Assembly: GCF_001424105.1 (NCBI RefSeq)
Contig: NZ_LMQH01000014.1
Coordinates: 53,021 to 106,146 of the forward strand
Direction of reading: 5' to 3'
Origin: Chryseobacterium sp. Leaf394
GTDB taxonomy: Bacteria > Bacteroidota > Bacteroidia > Flavobacteriales > Weeksellaceae
DNA length: 53,126 bases
Numbering within the stretch: the first letter of the stretch is position 1; each line of letters begins with the position of its first letter. Below are positions 44,695-53,126 of the stretch, in pieces. Both the position numbers and the translations under genes were made by a program. Below the pieces are notes generated by a model. The model was not told the origin of the DNA. It searched no databases and worked only from the letters and a program-made list of their open reading frames with translations.

Positions 44695-44982
44695 AATTTG
44701 AGTGTTTAAAAGTGTGATTTGGTTTAGAATCAATATTTTCAGAATGAAAAATTGATCAGTATGATTAAGGCAAAGACTATTCCTTAAAGGAAATTCTTAT
44801 TTTTTTCAGTGAAAATATTTTATGTAAATAAAGTTTCAGCTCAGTTCATTCTTTTTCAACTTCAAGATTGAATAGTTACTAAAATCTGATAAGATGAACA
44901 AAATAATTTGTTCACTATGACTCAATTTTAAACATTATCTAAGTTAGTTTTGGTCAAAGCGTCCCAAATTCTAAATAAAAAA

Positions 44983-45000
44983 AACGGGCTAAAGCCCGTT
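44983..45000. repeat. Hairpin repeat AACGGGCT-AA-AGCCCGTT
   Basis: A perfect 8-bp palindrome preceded by eight As (a T-run on the minus strand). It could end tamL transcription. I recall ACGGGCTAAAGCCCGTTCCTA as a recurrent intergenic sequence in Chryseobacterium; that is memory, not a search. Confidence 0.6.
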
Positions 45001-45045
45001 CCTACTGATATTTTTAACATATTGACTTATATACAATCAAAAGAC

Positions 45046-45074
45046 AATAGCCAATTGCCATCAGCCAAAAGCCA
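45046..45074. repeat. AGCC-type repeat next to the tamL stop
   Basis: ATAGCCAATTGCC, then ATCAGCCAAAAGCCA, immediately after the tamL stop on the minus strand. It resembles the GCTAAAAGCCAAAAGC repeat just before groEL. Confidence 0.5.
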
Positions 45075-45075
45075 C

Positions 45076-47424
45076 TTAAAATGGATATCCGATCGCAATA
45101 TTTAAAATTAAATTGTCTCTTCTCCAGCTTCCCTCGCCAAATTTCACTCTGTCTAAAACCCATCGGTCGCCTTTTTTGTAATAAGGAACTCTCAATGGCA
45201 TTGCCAGGTCGAGTCTTAAAATTAATATTGAAAAGTCTAATCTCAAACCGACTCCGGCTCCAACTGCAACTTCGCTGAGAAAATCCTTTGAGAATTTTCC
45301 ACCTGGTCTTATGTTTTCTCCTGCTTCATTGAATTCATCGTTGATCAACCAGATATTTCCAGCATCCACAAATGCTGCAACATTTAAAAATTTATATAAA
45401 TTGGCTCTGTATTCTGCATTCATCTCCAATTTTATATCACCTGCCTGATCAAAAACTGCTCTGGTATTATTAGCACCTCTCGGATCGAAACTTCCAGGAC
45501 CTAAAGTTCTTGCTCGGAAAGCTCTGATGCTGTTACTTCCGCCCACAAAAAACTGTCTTGAAAAAGGGATGTATTTTGAATTTCCGTAAGGAAGGGCAAC
45601 TCCGGCAATAAGTCTTGTTGCCAGTGATGTTTTCTCAGTAAATTTATGATAAAAACGGACATCGTTTTCAATTTTTGCGTACTGACTGAAAGGAACTCCA
45701 AAAATATTTTTCTGTTTTCCTTCTTTCTCGTTTGCTCCCGTAATAAGACCTGTAATATTCCCAGCCAAATCAAGCATTCCTTTGTAATAGAAAGTGTTTT
45801 TTTGCGGAAGCATCGTGGTGGAATAGGTGTAGGAATACGTTGGTCCGAAAATAAGTTGTTGATCGGTAATTCTTTGAAGATAGGGATTATTCGCTTTAAG
45901 TGCCAAAAATTTCGGTGTTTCATTTGCAGGGTCGATGTATGAAATATCAATCACATTAAGTTCGTGCTCTTTTCTTACATTTTCTTTCCACTGATATCCA
46001 AACGTTGCATTGAATGTGTTCAAAGTGTATAAAGTCGTTCGGTTTTGAAACTCATATCCCAGTTTAATATTGGTTCTCGGAACAAAGGCACTCGAAGAAT
46101 TAAATCTAAATGGCGCCACAATTCTCGGAATCGAAAGCTGTGCATTAGCTCCCGCTCTGAAAATGTTTTCAGCCTCCGCAGGTCCGCCGATCTGTACATC
46201 AAAAGCACCATAAACAGAAGCTTTAAATTGTTCTGCTCCACGGAAAAAGTTTCTCTGAGTCCAGTTTAAATTCAGTTCACTACCTGCATAATTGGCCGAG
46301 TTGGTTCTTCCCAGAGCTTCAAGACGTAAAGACTGAAGTTCTCTCGGTGTTAAAACATAATATGCATCAAACTTATGATTTAAAGAATCTGAAACGACAA
46401 ATTCATTTTTCACAAATTTAAAAACACCCAAACTGATCAGTCGGTTAAGCGATAGATTGTGATCTTTTCTGTTGTAAATATCACCCTTGTCAAAATACAG
46501 GGCACGGTCAAACATTCTCGGTTTGAATTTCTTTTTAGGATCAACAACATAAATATCATTGTACTCGTATCCTTTTAAAGAATCTTCGCTCATCGGAATA
46601 TTGTACAATCCTCTTTTCGCGTCACGAAGATTATAATTCGGGAAAACCACCACTTTATCAATGGTAAACTGCTCGGTCGCGAGTTTTGGAGTGTTGTCTT
46701 TTAACTTGACAATCATCTCCACTTTATGATTTTTGCTGACTGTACTGTCGGCCTGAACTATAATGTTGTCAGGATTGAAGTAATAGAAACCTTTGTCTTT
46801 CAAACCATCATCAATTCTCTGTCTTTCCGCTTTTATAACATCAAGGTCAAAAGGATTTCCGGCTTTCAGTAATGTTTTTTCCTTTAAAATCTGAATTTCG
46901 CTATTAATTAGACTTGAATCGGCCGGGAATTTTACATTGCTGATTAAATATCTTCCACCAGGATTTAACGTGTAAATCACCTGCGCTTTCTTATTTTTTG
47001 AAACAGTATCGTACTTCGCTTTAGCATTAAAATAGCCCTTGTTCTCGGAATAATTAACGATAATGTCTTTATTAAATTCACGGTCAACATCGCCCAATAA
47101 AACAGGTTCTTCTCCGAATTTATATTTCAGCCAGTATCTTAAACCTTTTTCCTTTTTGGGTTCTTTTGTAGCATTGTAAGCGTAAAGTTTTGGTCTTAAA
47201 CCTAAAAATGAAGAGTTTGGTTTCGGAGTAAGATTTTCTTCTAAAGCAGATTCCAGCGCAGATTTTTCCTTCTTGGTCAGCGAGTCACTTTCTACTTTTA
47301 CCTCCGCACCGGTGTACAGAAGCTGGCCGTCTTTTAGAAATTTGGTGTTGCTGCAGGAAACTATTGTCGCAGTCATTCCTGAAACCAAAAAATATTTACA
47401 GTATATATTGAGTTTGTTTTTCAT
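45076..47424 (-). CDS. tamL: TamL, lipoprotein of the Omp85/BamA-TamA family
   Basis: A 782-residue outer-membrane protein of the Omp85 type. Unlike TamA it carries a lipobox, TIVSC, with the acylated cysteine at residue 24, which defines the Bacteroidetes TamL form. Residues about 100-330 form POTRA domains. The C-terminal 400 residues form the 16-strand barrel, with the lid-lock motif area QFFVGGSNSIRAFRAR and terminal ILNIAIGYPF. With TamB it should assemble or transport outer-membrane components. It lies 93 nt downstream of tamB. CAAAGGTC on the plus strand at 47444 (GACCTTTG on minus, one mismatch) may be a -7 box of its own. Confidence 0.92.
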   Translation of the reverse strand: MKNKLNIYCKYFLVSGMTATIVSCSNTKFLKDGQLLYTGAEVKVESDSLTKKEKSALESALEENLTPKPNSSFLGLRPKLYAYNATKEPKKEKGLRYWLKYKFGEEPVLLGDVDREFNKDIIVNYSENKGYFNAKAKYDTVSKNKKAQVIYTLNPGGRYLISNVKFPADSSLINSEIQILKEKTLLKAGNPFDLDVIKAERQRIDDGLKDKGFYYFNPDNIIVQADSTVSKNHKVEMIVKLKDNTPKLATEQFTIDKVVVFPNYNLRDAKRGLYNIPMSEDSLKGYEYNDIYVVDPKKKFKPRMFDRALYFDKGDIYNRKDHNLSLNRLISLGVFKFVKNEFVVSDSLNHKFDAYYVLTPRELQSLRLEALGRTNSANYAGSELNLNWTQRNFFRGAEQFKASVYGAFDVQIGGPAEAENIFRAGANAQLSIPRIVAPFRFNSSSAFVPRTNIKLGYEFQNRTTLYTLNTFNATFGYQWKENVRKEHELNVIDISYIDPANETPKFLALKANNPYLQRITDQQLIFGPTYSYTYSTTMLPQKNTFYYKGMLDLAGNITGLITGANEKEGKQKNIFGVPFSQYAKIENDVRFYHKFTEKTSLATRLIAGVALPYGNSKYIPFSRQFFVGGSNSIRAFRARTLGPGSFDPRGANNTRAVFDQAGDIKLEMNAEYRANLYKFLNVAAFVDAGNIWLINDEFNEAGENIRPGGKFSKDFLSEVAVGAGVGLRLDFSILILRLDLAMPLRVPYYKKGDRWVLDRVKFGEGSWRRDNLILNIAIGYPF

Positions 47425-47517
47425 GTTTTAATACTTGTCTTTTCAAAGGTCAATTTTTAAAAATTCTGTTTTGGATAAAATGTTTTTTAAACGTTTTCCA
47501 AGTTTAACAGTGAAAAA

Positions 47518-50500
47518 TTATTTGAATTCTACGACCTCTTTATCCTTATTTCTTTTATTCTGAACACCTTCCCGGTTACGGTTATTTCTCGATTTTCTGA
47601 AAATATCTCTGAATTTATCATAGTCTAACGTTATCACAAAACCAAGTCCCGTTTCCACGATTTGTCCTTGCAATGCAACCTGATATTCATTTTTACGGTA
47701 AGCTCGCAGCGTATATCTTCCGTCTCTTGAAAGGGCGTAATCTATCTGTACATCTCCGGCGATATTCGTTGTGTTTTCATCCGGTCTTGCTTCACCTTCC
47801 ACACCAAAATTACTTCCCACAGAAACTTTCAGTCGGTCGTTCAGTAATCTTTTGCTCAAACCAACATTCAGATCGGTTCTGGTATTCTGTGTACCAGTGG
47901 AATAGTCTTCAGTTGATTCCAGATCAAAATTCAGGTCAACTCCTTTGATTAAATCTCCGGCTAAATTATTCAGCTGCTGAGAAAGAATTTTACTCACACT
48001 CTGTCTTGCCATAGTCTCCGCAGAAACTCCCGAGTTGCTCTCGAAAGGGTTTTCGCCGATAAATCTGTTCAGTAAAAGCAAAGCAAAAACCTGCTTGTTC
48101 ATCTCATTAGGATCCTGTCTCAATTGCGCCAGTTTCCCATCGATGGTTTGGGTTACTTCAGAAGAAACAGCATTATTCTTTTCATCTGTTGTAATATCGA
48201 ATGAAATTTCAGGCTTCAACAATTCCCCTTTCAAAATCAATAAAGTATTAAAAGGAATTCTCTGTTTATACTGGTTCAGATTAGCCTGATCGACCTGTTG
48301 TTCCACCAGATCAATCGGTGCGGTCTGCGTTTTATAAATTGCCGTAATATCAAGATCGGCTGTGGTCGGTTCGCCGGTCCATGTAATTGTACTTCCTTTT
48401 TGGATGTCAAATTTTCTCTTCAAAACACTTACCGACATTTCATAACTTCCCTGCTCAACTGCATAAACGCCAACCAAAGTAACCTTTCCTGATGGATCAA
48501 TACCACCTGTCAAATCAGCTTCTCCCTGAAGTTTTACAAAATCTCCGGCCGCTTTGTCAATTACAATCGACATTTTTGCTTCTTTGCTCAGCTCAATATT
48601 TACGTTAACGTCCAAACCTTTGATCGGACTTTCAGCTTTTACAGAATCTGCAGTAATTGTTTTATTTAAAGCAATCTGATCCTGATCTATAAATTCTACA
48701 ATTCCGTCTCTTTCCTGCAAAGATGGGCTTGATTGTGGAAGTACAAATGTGAAATCTGTTGTTTCTGAAACTGCCAGTCTTCCGTCAACTTTTGGTAAAT
48801 CTAAATTTCCTCTCACCTTCAATGCCGCATCAATTGCTAAAATTCCATACATCATCGCATCATTGGATTTCTCTGAATTCACTACTTTAAAATCTTTAGC
48901 ATCCAAATCAAGATTGAAAGCAAAATCTCTGTAGGTCTGTGTAAGAACCTGTCCGTCGATATTTAAAGAATTTCCGTCTTTGTCTTTAATTTTGAAATCA
49001 TCAAACTCAATGCCTCGGTTGGTAAAACCAATTTTATCATTAATTCCTCTGAAATCACTTCCGGTTTGAGCAATCATCAATCCGACATTATTCATTTTCA
49101 CATCACCCAAAATCTTTGGTGCAGTGCTCGTTCCGGTAATTTTTAAATCTCCCGAAAGATAACCTTCAGTATTTGTGATAGCATTTGCCGTGAAACCCTG
49201 TAGTGTTTTCATCTGAAGCTGATTCATATTTAAATTCAAATCAAAACTGCTGGAAGAAGTGTTGTAATTTCCTAAGATTTTCACATCATTATTGTTCCCG
49301 GACAGCGCAATATCAGCATTCAAAAGATTTGCAGACTGGTTATTGACTTTAATATCTAAATTTCCGACAGGACTTCCGAATACAAACAGATCTGTTACAT
49401 CAATATCTGAGGTGAAGGTCATATTTTTGGTTAAATCTCTCAGCTGAGCGGTTCCGTTAATAGTTCCTTTGGCTAAAAGTGAATCTTTTTTAATGATTTC
49501 CGTGATTGTTTCGATTTTAAAATCTTTTAAAGAAACATTCAGCGGACTGCTTGGTGAACTGCTTTCAGACTGTAAAGAAATTTCTGCTCCCGAATTGGAT
49601 AGGGTGAAGTTATCCGCCACAATTCCCTGACTGAAAATGGAAATTTTGTTGTTTTCAGCGACTGTCCAATCCATATAATTCAGTTTTAAACCATTTGGAT
49701 TTAAGGAAATTTCAGTGATGTCGTTCATCGATTTCGCATTTCCGGCAATCAGGAACTGCGTTTCATCTTTATCATCTTTCGTCGTAATGTTATAATTGAT
49801 CAAATTATCAGCAACATCACCGTTGATATTGACTTTTTTCAAAGCAAAACTTTCGCTGGCAAGTGACGCCACACTTAAATTGTATTGTAATGCCTGATTT
49901 TCGTTGGTGATTTTTAAGCTTGTATTTTCTAAAGTATTGGTTCCATATAAAACCTGCGGAATCTGTGCGTCAAAAAGGATTTGCTGAGAATCGGCATTGT
50001 AGTTACCGTTGATATTTATGGTTTCAAAACTTTTCAGTTCAGGAACAAATTTTCTGATCAGATCATCATTTTTAATTTTAGCACTAAAAGTGAAAAACTG
50101 TCCGGCATCAACTTTCTGTGCAGCCGACGGCTTTTGAAACTGATAATACTGATTAATAGTCTGCGTTAATGCTCCAAAGATCTGTGTCAGTTTATATTTT
50201 CCGTTCAGTTCAACATCAGCAATCTGAGAATTAAATTTAATTTGCGTAGAATCTGCAGTAGAAACTGCCAGTAAATTCACTTCCTGAATTGGGTAAACTT
50301 CCTTCGTATCGGAGATTGCAAAATCTTTTAAATTTAAATATCCATTCAGATTATCAGGATCTAAAGTTTTAAAATCACCGTCAATCGCTCCTGCAATAAT
50401 CATTGGCGAGCTGTAGAATCCGAGTTTGTTTAAATCTAATTTGTTGATATTTCCATTAACTTTCACCGACGGATTGTCGTTGAAAACTCCTGAAGCCGCA

Positions 50501-52587
50501 AGATGCAAATTGGCATTCGGATCTTTTGAGTTCAGGTCAATATCATAAACGCCACGGTTGATTTTTCCTTTCAGATTCATATTCTGGTAGGTGTAACCGT
50601 TGTAGGTCGCGGATCTTACATCGCCTGACAGAACCGCAGACATCGTTTTAGGATCAAAACCTTGTCCTTTCGCATTAATTTGCGCAGTGATGCTTCCCAA
50701 ATCTTTATTTTGAATCAGCTTCCCAATCTGCATACTTTGTAGATTTGCCTTTACATCAAAAGTTTCTCGGTTTTTTCTGCGTAAATCTGCTTTGGCGATA
50801 ATTGCTGCATTTCCTAAAGTGGAAGTCAGGCGTAGATTGGTATCCACCAGTTGAGTTGTTCCTTTTGCCGTCCCACGAACCGTGAAGAAAGATGGCAGCG
50901 TAATATTATTAGGAATCGTATTCTTCGGAACTAAATTATAGATTGTTTTTGATGAAGAAGACAGTTCTGCAACATTCAGATCATAATACAGCTGATCCGG
51001 ATTCATCGCATTTTTAATTTTCCCGGAAGCTAAAACTTTCAGCTGATCCAAACCTGAGACTTTCAGATTCTGAATCGCAAGATCGTTCACCGTTCCTCTG
51101 ATAAACGCGTTGACATTTAAAGTTGCATTCGGATATTTATTGAATGGCGCTGTATTTCTTAACGTCGGAACCAAATTTAAGATATCAGAAAAACCAATTT
51201 TAGAATCACGGATATCGGCTGAAATCTGTACTGCTCCCAAATTGGAAGATAACTGCTCAATTGAACTATAATTTAAAACAACTTCATCCCTTAAAATCGT
51301 TTTCGGAGTCTGTAAATAAAGGTTTTTCAGATAAGCCTGTTTTTCATCATATACAAAATCGGTATTGAATTTCTGTACATTCAAGCCTCGAGCTTCCTGT
51401 ATTTCCGCTGATTTCACAGATCCTGCAAAACCGTTGTTTTCCATTTTAAAATTGCGGACGTCAAGATTTAATTTAGCAAAATTTAAGTGATTGAAATCCA
51501 TACCTGATCGGGTAGGAGCGACTGCGGTGTTGTTGTATGCCACTTTCACATCATCCAAAAGCAGTTTTCCTAAAATCACTTTCATCGCTTTTTCTTTCGC
51601 GGAAACTTTAGAAACTTCAGGCTGAGCATCCTTTTTCGGATTGGCATTTTCTGTTGGCAGGAATAGATTGGCATTAATGTTCGCCTGTCTCAGATAAACA
51701 TTTCCAACATTGTAATCGTTATTTTCAAGGTCGATACTGTTTACTTTTGTGCTTAATTCTTTAAACAAAACTTTAGCAAAAGTCTTTGAATTATCATCAC
51801 CATAATCGATATCGAAATTGGTCAGTTTAATTCCGTTCAAGCCCAGTTTCATCGGCTTTTTCTGATTCAGAGAATCTACTTTTTCTTCAACATTCTTGGC
51901 CACTTCTTCTACCAGATCCTGTTTCAGTTTTAATTTTAAACCATCAAGATTGATGTCGTTAACGGCATAATTGTTATTCTGAAGATCAAATGTTTTTACT
52001 CTTGTATCGAATGAATTAAAATAGACCTTGATATCATTTCGGGACTGCTGATCGTTAAATGTAATCCCAATATCTTTTAATTTAATTTTATCTAATGAAA
52101 TAATGAATGGCTTCGAAGGCTTCTGTTCCTGTTCTTTATCAGAAGTTGCAAACGCATCAATAATATAATCAAAATTAAATTTTCCCTTTGGATCTCTCAC
52201 GACATTTGCGCGGACACCTTCGAGATCAACCGATGTGATATCTGCTTTAGATTTAATCAGTTTCCACATATCTAAACCTACATCAAATTTTCTTACAGCC
52301 AGAAGAGTATCAATGTTTTGTCCCTTTAAATAAAGGTTTTCAATGACCAAACTGTTGGGAAAACCGACATAGACTCTGTCTAAGCTTACTTTGGTCTTTA
52401 TCTTCTTCTCGAGATAAACGATTAGTTTGTCTTTTATATAGTTTTGAACAGCCGGTAGTCTTAAACTCAACAGAAGTATTGTAATAAGTAAAATAATCGA
52501 AATAATGAATATTCCGATACGTTTGAAGAGTTTTCGGTAGTTTAATTTTAGTTTCAAAGGCGTGGGTTTAGGAGATTTAACACTCAA
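47518..52587 (-). CDS. tamB: TamB, translocation/assembly module giant protein (DUF490 C-terminus)
   Basis: A 1689-residue AsmA/TamB-type protein. One inner-membrane helix is at about residues 24-46 (FIISIILLITILLLSLRLP). A very long region of beta-strand repeats follows, which in the family forms a hydrophobic groove across the periplasm. The C-terminal DUF490/TamB domain is at about residues 1330-1680 (EADLTGGIDPSGKVTLVGVY and YALSRDGRYTLRAYRKNEY). Its partner TamL is next. The start codon is TTG at 52587; the nearest upstream in-frame stop is TAG at 52606-52608 and no ATG lies between. It is the longest gene in the window. Confidence 0.93.
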   Translation of the reverse strand: MSVKSPKPTPLKLKLNYRKLFKRIGIFIISIILLITILLLSLRLPAVQNYIKDKLIVYLEKKIKTKVSLDRVYVGFPNSLVIENLYLKGQNIDTLLAVRKFDVGLDMWKLIKSKADITSVDLEGVRANVVRDPKGKFNFDYIIDAFATSDKEQEQKPSKPFIISLDKIKLKDIGITFNDQQSRNDIKVYFNSFDTRVKTFDLQNNNYAVNDINLDGLKLKLKQDLVEEVAKNVEEKVDSLNQKKPMKLGLNGIKLTNFDIDYGDDNSKTFAKVLFKELSTKVNSIDLENNDYNVGNVYLRQANINANLFLPTENANPKKDAQPEVSKVSAKEKAMKVILGKLLLDDVKVAYNNTAVAPTRSGMDFNHLNFAKLNLDVRNFKMENNGFAGSVKSAEIQEARGLNVQKFNTDFVYDEKQAYLKNLYLQTPKTILRDEVVLNYSSIEQLSSNLGAVQISADIRDSKIGFSDILNLVPTLRNTAPFNKYPNATLNVNAFIRGTVNDLAIQNLKVSGLDQLKVLASGKIKNAMNPDQLYYDLNVAELSSSSKTIYNLVPKNTIPNNITLPSFFTVRGTAKGTTQLVDTNLRLTSTLGNAAIIAKADLRRKNRETFDVKANLQSMQIGKLIQNKDLGSITAQINAKGQGFDPKTMSAVLSGDVRSATYNGYTYQNMNLKGKINRGVYDIDLNSKDPNANLHLAASGVFNDNPSVKVNGNINKLDLNKLGFYSSPMIIAGAIDGDFKTLDPDNLNGYLNLKDFAISDTKEVYPIQEVNLLAVSTADSTQIKFNSQIADVELNGKYKLTQIFGALTQTINQYYQFQKPSAAQKVDAGQFFTFSAKIKNDDLIRKFVPELKSFETININGNYNADSQQILFDAQIPQVLYGTNTLENTSLKITNENQALQYNLSVASLASESFALKKVNINGDVADNLINYNITTKDDKDETQFLIAGNAKSMNDITEISLNPNGLKLNYMDWTVAENNKISIFSQGIVADNFTLSNSGAEISLQSESSSPSSPLNVSLKDFKIETITEIIKKDSLLAKGTINGTAQLRDLTKNMTFTSDIDVTDLFVFGSPVGNLDIKVNNQSANLLNADIALSGNNNDVKILGNYNTSSSSFDLNLNMNQLQMKTLQGFTANAITNTEGYLSGDLKITGTSTAPKILGDVKMNNVGLMIAQTGSDFRGINDKIGFTNRGIEFDDFKIKDKDGNSLNIDGQVLTQTYRDFAFNLDLDAKDFKVVNSEKSNDAMMYGILAIDAALKVRGNLDLPKVDGRLAVSETTDFTFVLPQSSPSLQERDGIVEFIDQDQIALNKTITADSVKAESPIKGLDVNVNIELSKEAKMSIVIDKAAGDFVKLQGEADLTGGIDPSGKVTLVGVYAVEQGSYEMSVSVLKRKFDIQKGSTITWTGEPTTADLDITAIYKTQTAPIDLVEQQVDQANLNQYKQRIPFNTLLILKGELLKPEISFDITTDEKNNAVSSEVTQTIDGKLAQLRQDPNEMNKQVFALLLLNRFIGENPFESNSGVSAETMARQSVSKILSQQLNNLAGDLIKGVDLNFDLESTEDYSTGTQNTRTDLNVGLSKRLLNDRLKVSVGSNFGVEGEARPDENTTNIAGDVQIDYALSRDGRYTLRAYRKNEYQVALQGQIVETGLGFVITLDYDKFRDIFRKSRNNRNREGVQNKRNKDKEVVEFK

Positions 52588-53054
52588 AAATGTTATAGTT
52601 AATTCCTACTGCAATGATTACGCCATTTTAAATGAAAAAACCCTGAATTAACGATGGTTTAATCATAAAAAATTAGGTGAAAATGAAATGTGGTACTTCA
52701 AAATTAGCTTGAAGTTAATCAAAGATTTAGTGTTGGAGGACTTGGAAATTCTTTAAATACTTCCAAAAATACTGCCCAAGGATAATCCATTAACAGAAAA
52801 GCAAACACAAGGCCGTAAAATGAAGTTGTAAGAATTAATTTTAATTTTGAAGATGACTTAAAAAGAAAACTGTAACTGCACTTTCGCAAAAATCGTGTCA
52901 ATAATCCTCCTTTTTTCTTAGGTTAAATAAAACAAAAACCACTCTTTCAGAAAGAGTGGTTTGTAGTCAACGAAGAACAAATTTCGAATCATCTTATTGT
53001 TGATTTACGTAAAGTATGTTCCATCAGACAATAATAAAATTTGTGATATACTAT
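52588..53054. other. Intergenic region upstream of tamB, with a doubtful small ORF
   Basis: About 470 AT-rich bases that should contain the tamB promoter; no exact TAnnTTTG box is seen on the minus strand near 52600. A 60-codon frame on the minus strand (52719-52901) would encode a small hydrophobic protein (SFYGLVFAFLLMDYPWAVFL) but has only a TTG start and no ATG; it may be a remnant. A strong hairpin is at 52937-52961. Confidence 0.35.
52937..52962 (-). terminator. Hairpin terminator (minus strand)
   Basis: An 11-bp stem (AACCACTCTTT 52937-52947 with AAAGAGTGGTT 52951-52961) and a 3-nt loop. On the minus strand it is followed by a T-rich tail, so it ends transcription coming from the right edge of the window. 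Confidence 0.75.
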
Positions 53055-53126
53055 TTAAAATATAATAGAATTAATGAATTTGTCTTGTTCTTGGTCAAAC
53101 AGGGTTACATTAATGTCAAAAAAAAA
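53055..53126 (-). CDS. Possible 3' end of a minus-strand gene cut by the window edge
   Basis: The minus-strand frame is open from the edge to TAA at 53055-53057 and would end DINVTLFDQEQDKFINSIIF. It is only 23 codons, so the frame alone is weak evidence. The correctly oriented terminator at 52937-52962 supports a gene end here. No family can be assigned. Confidence 0.35.
   Translation of the reverse strand, partial: FFFDINVTLFDQEQDKFINSIIF

Larger units (their letters stand above)
44695..45075. other. Intergenic region between tamL and the YihY gene
   Basis: About 380 AT-rich bases. The half near the YihY gene must hold its promoter, but no exact -7 box is evident. The half near tamL contains a hairpin repeat (44983-45000) and an AGCC-type repeat (45046-45074), both listed separately. 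Confidence 0.45.

Noticed and set aside
52719..52901. 60-codon hydrophobic frame on the minus strand
   Set aside because: Only a TTG start, no recognisable family, and AT-rich intergenic context. It is mentioned under the intergenic entry and not called as a gene.

Overview
The window looks like a chromosomal segment of a Flavobacteriia/Weeksellaceae bacterium, most like Chryseobacterium. Evidence: AT-rich DNA, almost no Shine-Dalgarno sequences, many Bacteroidetes-type -7 boxes (TAnnTTTG) close to start codons, a SusC/SusD pair, a type IX secretion C-terminal signal (FYPNPATD), the TamL lipoprotein plus TamB pair, and many secreted proteins ending their signal peptide in AQ or SQ. I see no rRNA, tRNA, CRISPR array, transposase or prophage.

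Left part (1-21336) is mostly housekeeping and envelope genes. A M1 metallopeptidase (cut by the window edge) and a HupE/UreJ-type membrane protein diverge from a DUF6702 secreted protein. Then come an ABC exporter, truA, lpxK, a thioredoxin-like lipoprotein with WCRDC, dinB, a cytoplasmic GH13 alpha-amylase, a two-gene operon of unknown secreted proteins, a type-B carboxylesterase, a zinc alcohol dehydrogenase, and a groES-groEL operon. A 23S-rRNA-intervening-sequence type four-helix-bundle ORF with its own short repeats is inserted between groES and groEL.

Middle part (21337-27630) is accessory. A visibly AT-richer stretch holds two unrecognised membrane-anchored proteins and one gene remnant, bounded by two near-identical terminators. 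A Kelch-repeat secreted protein follows, bracketed by two direct copies of a short palindromic repeat. After it come a Pr6Pr membrane protein, a small unknown protein, a rifampin ADP-ribosyltransferase (arr), an unknown secreted protein and a DUF1801 protein.

Right part (27632-53126) returns to core and envelope genes: a T9SS cargo protein, a DUF3575-type outer-membrane protein, an ACP phosphodiesterase-like protein, radA, a YceI protein, pyrG, yidC, rnhB, an orphan SusC/SusD pair, argS, a YihY/BrkB membrane protein, and the tamB-tamL pair. The last 72 bases may be the 3' end of another minus-strand gene.

The genes are mostly short transcription units separated by strong hairpin terminators. 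No single multigene defence or biosynthetic system stands out. The best leads are the ORF inserted in groESL, the palindromic repeats flanking the Kelch gene, the dispersed structured repeats upstream of dinB and of the amylase, the near-leaderless lpxK and dinB, the M1 peptidase/HupE/DUF6702 group, and the unknown secreted two-gene operon at 12473-15098.
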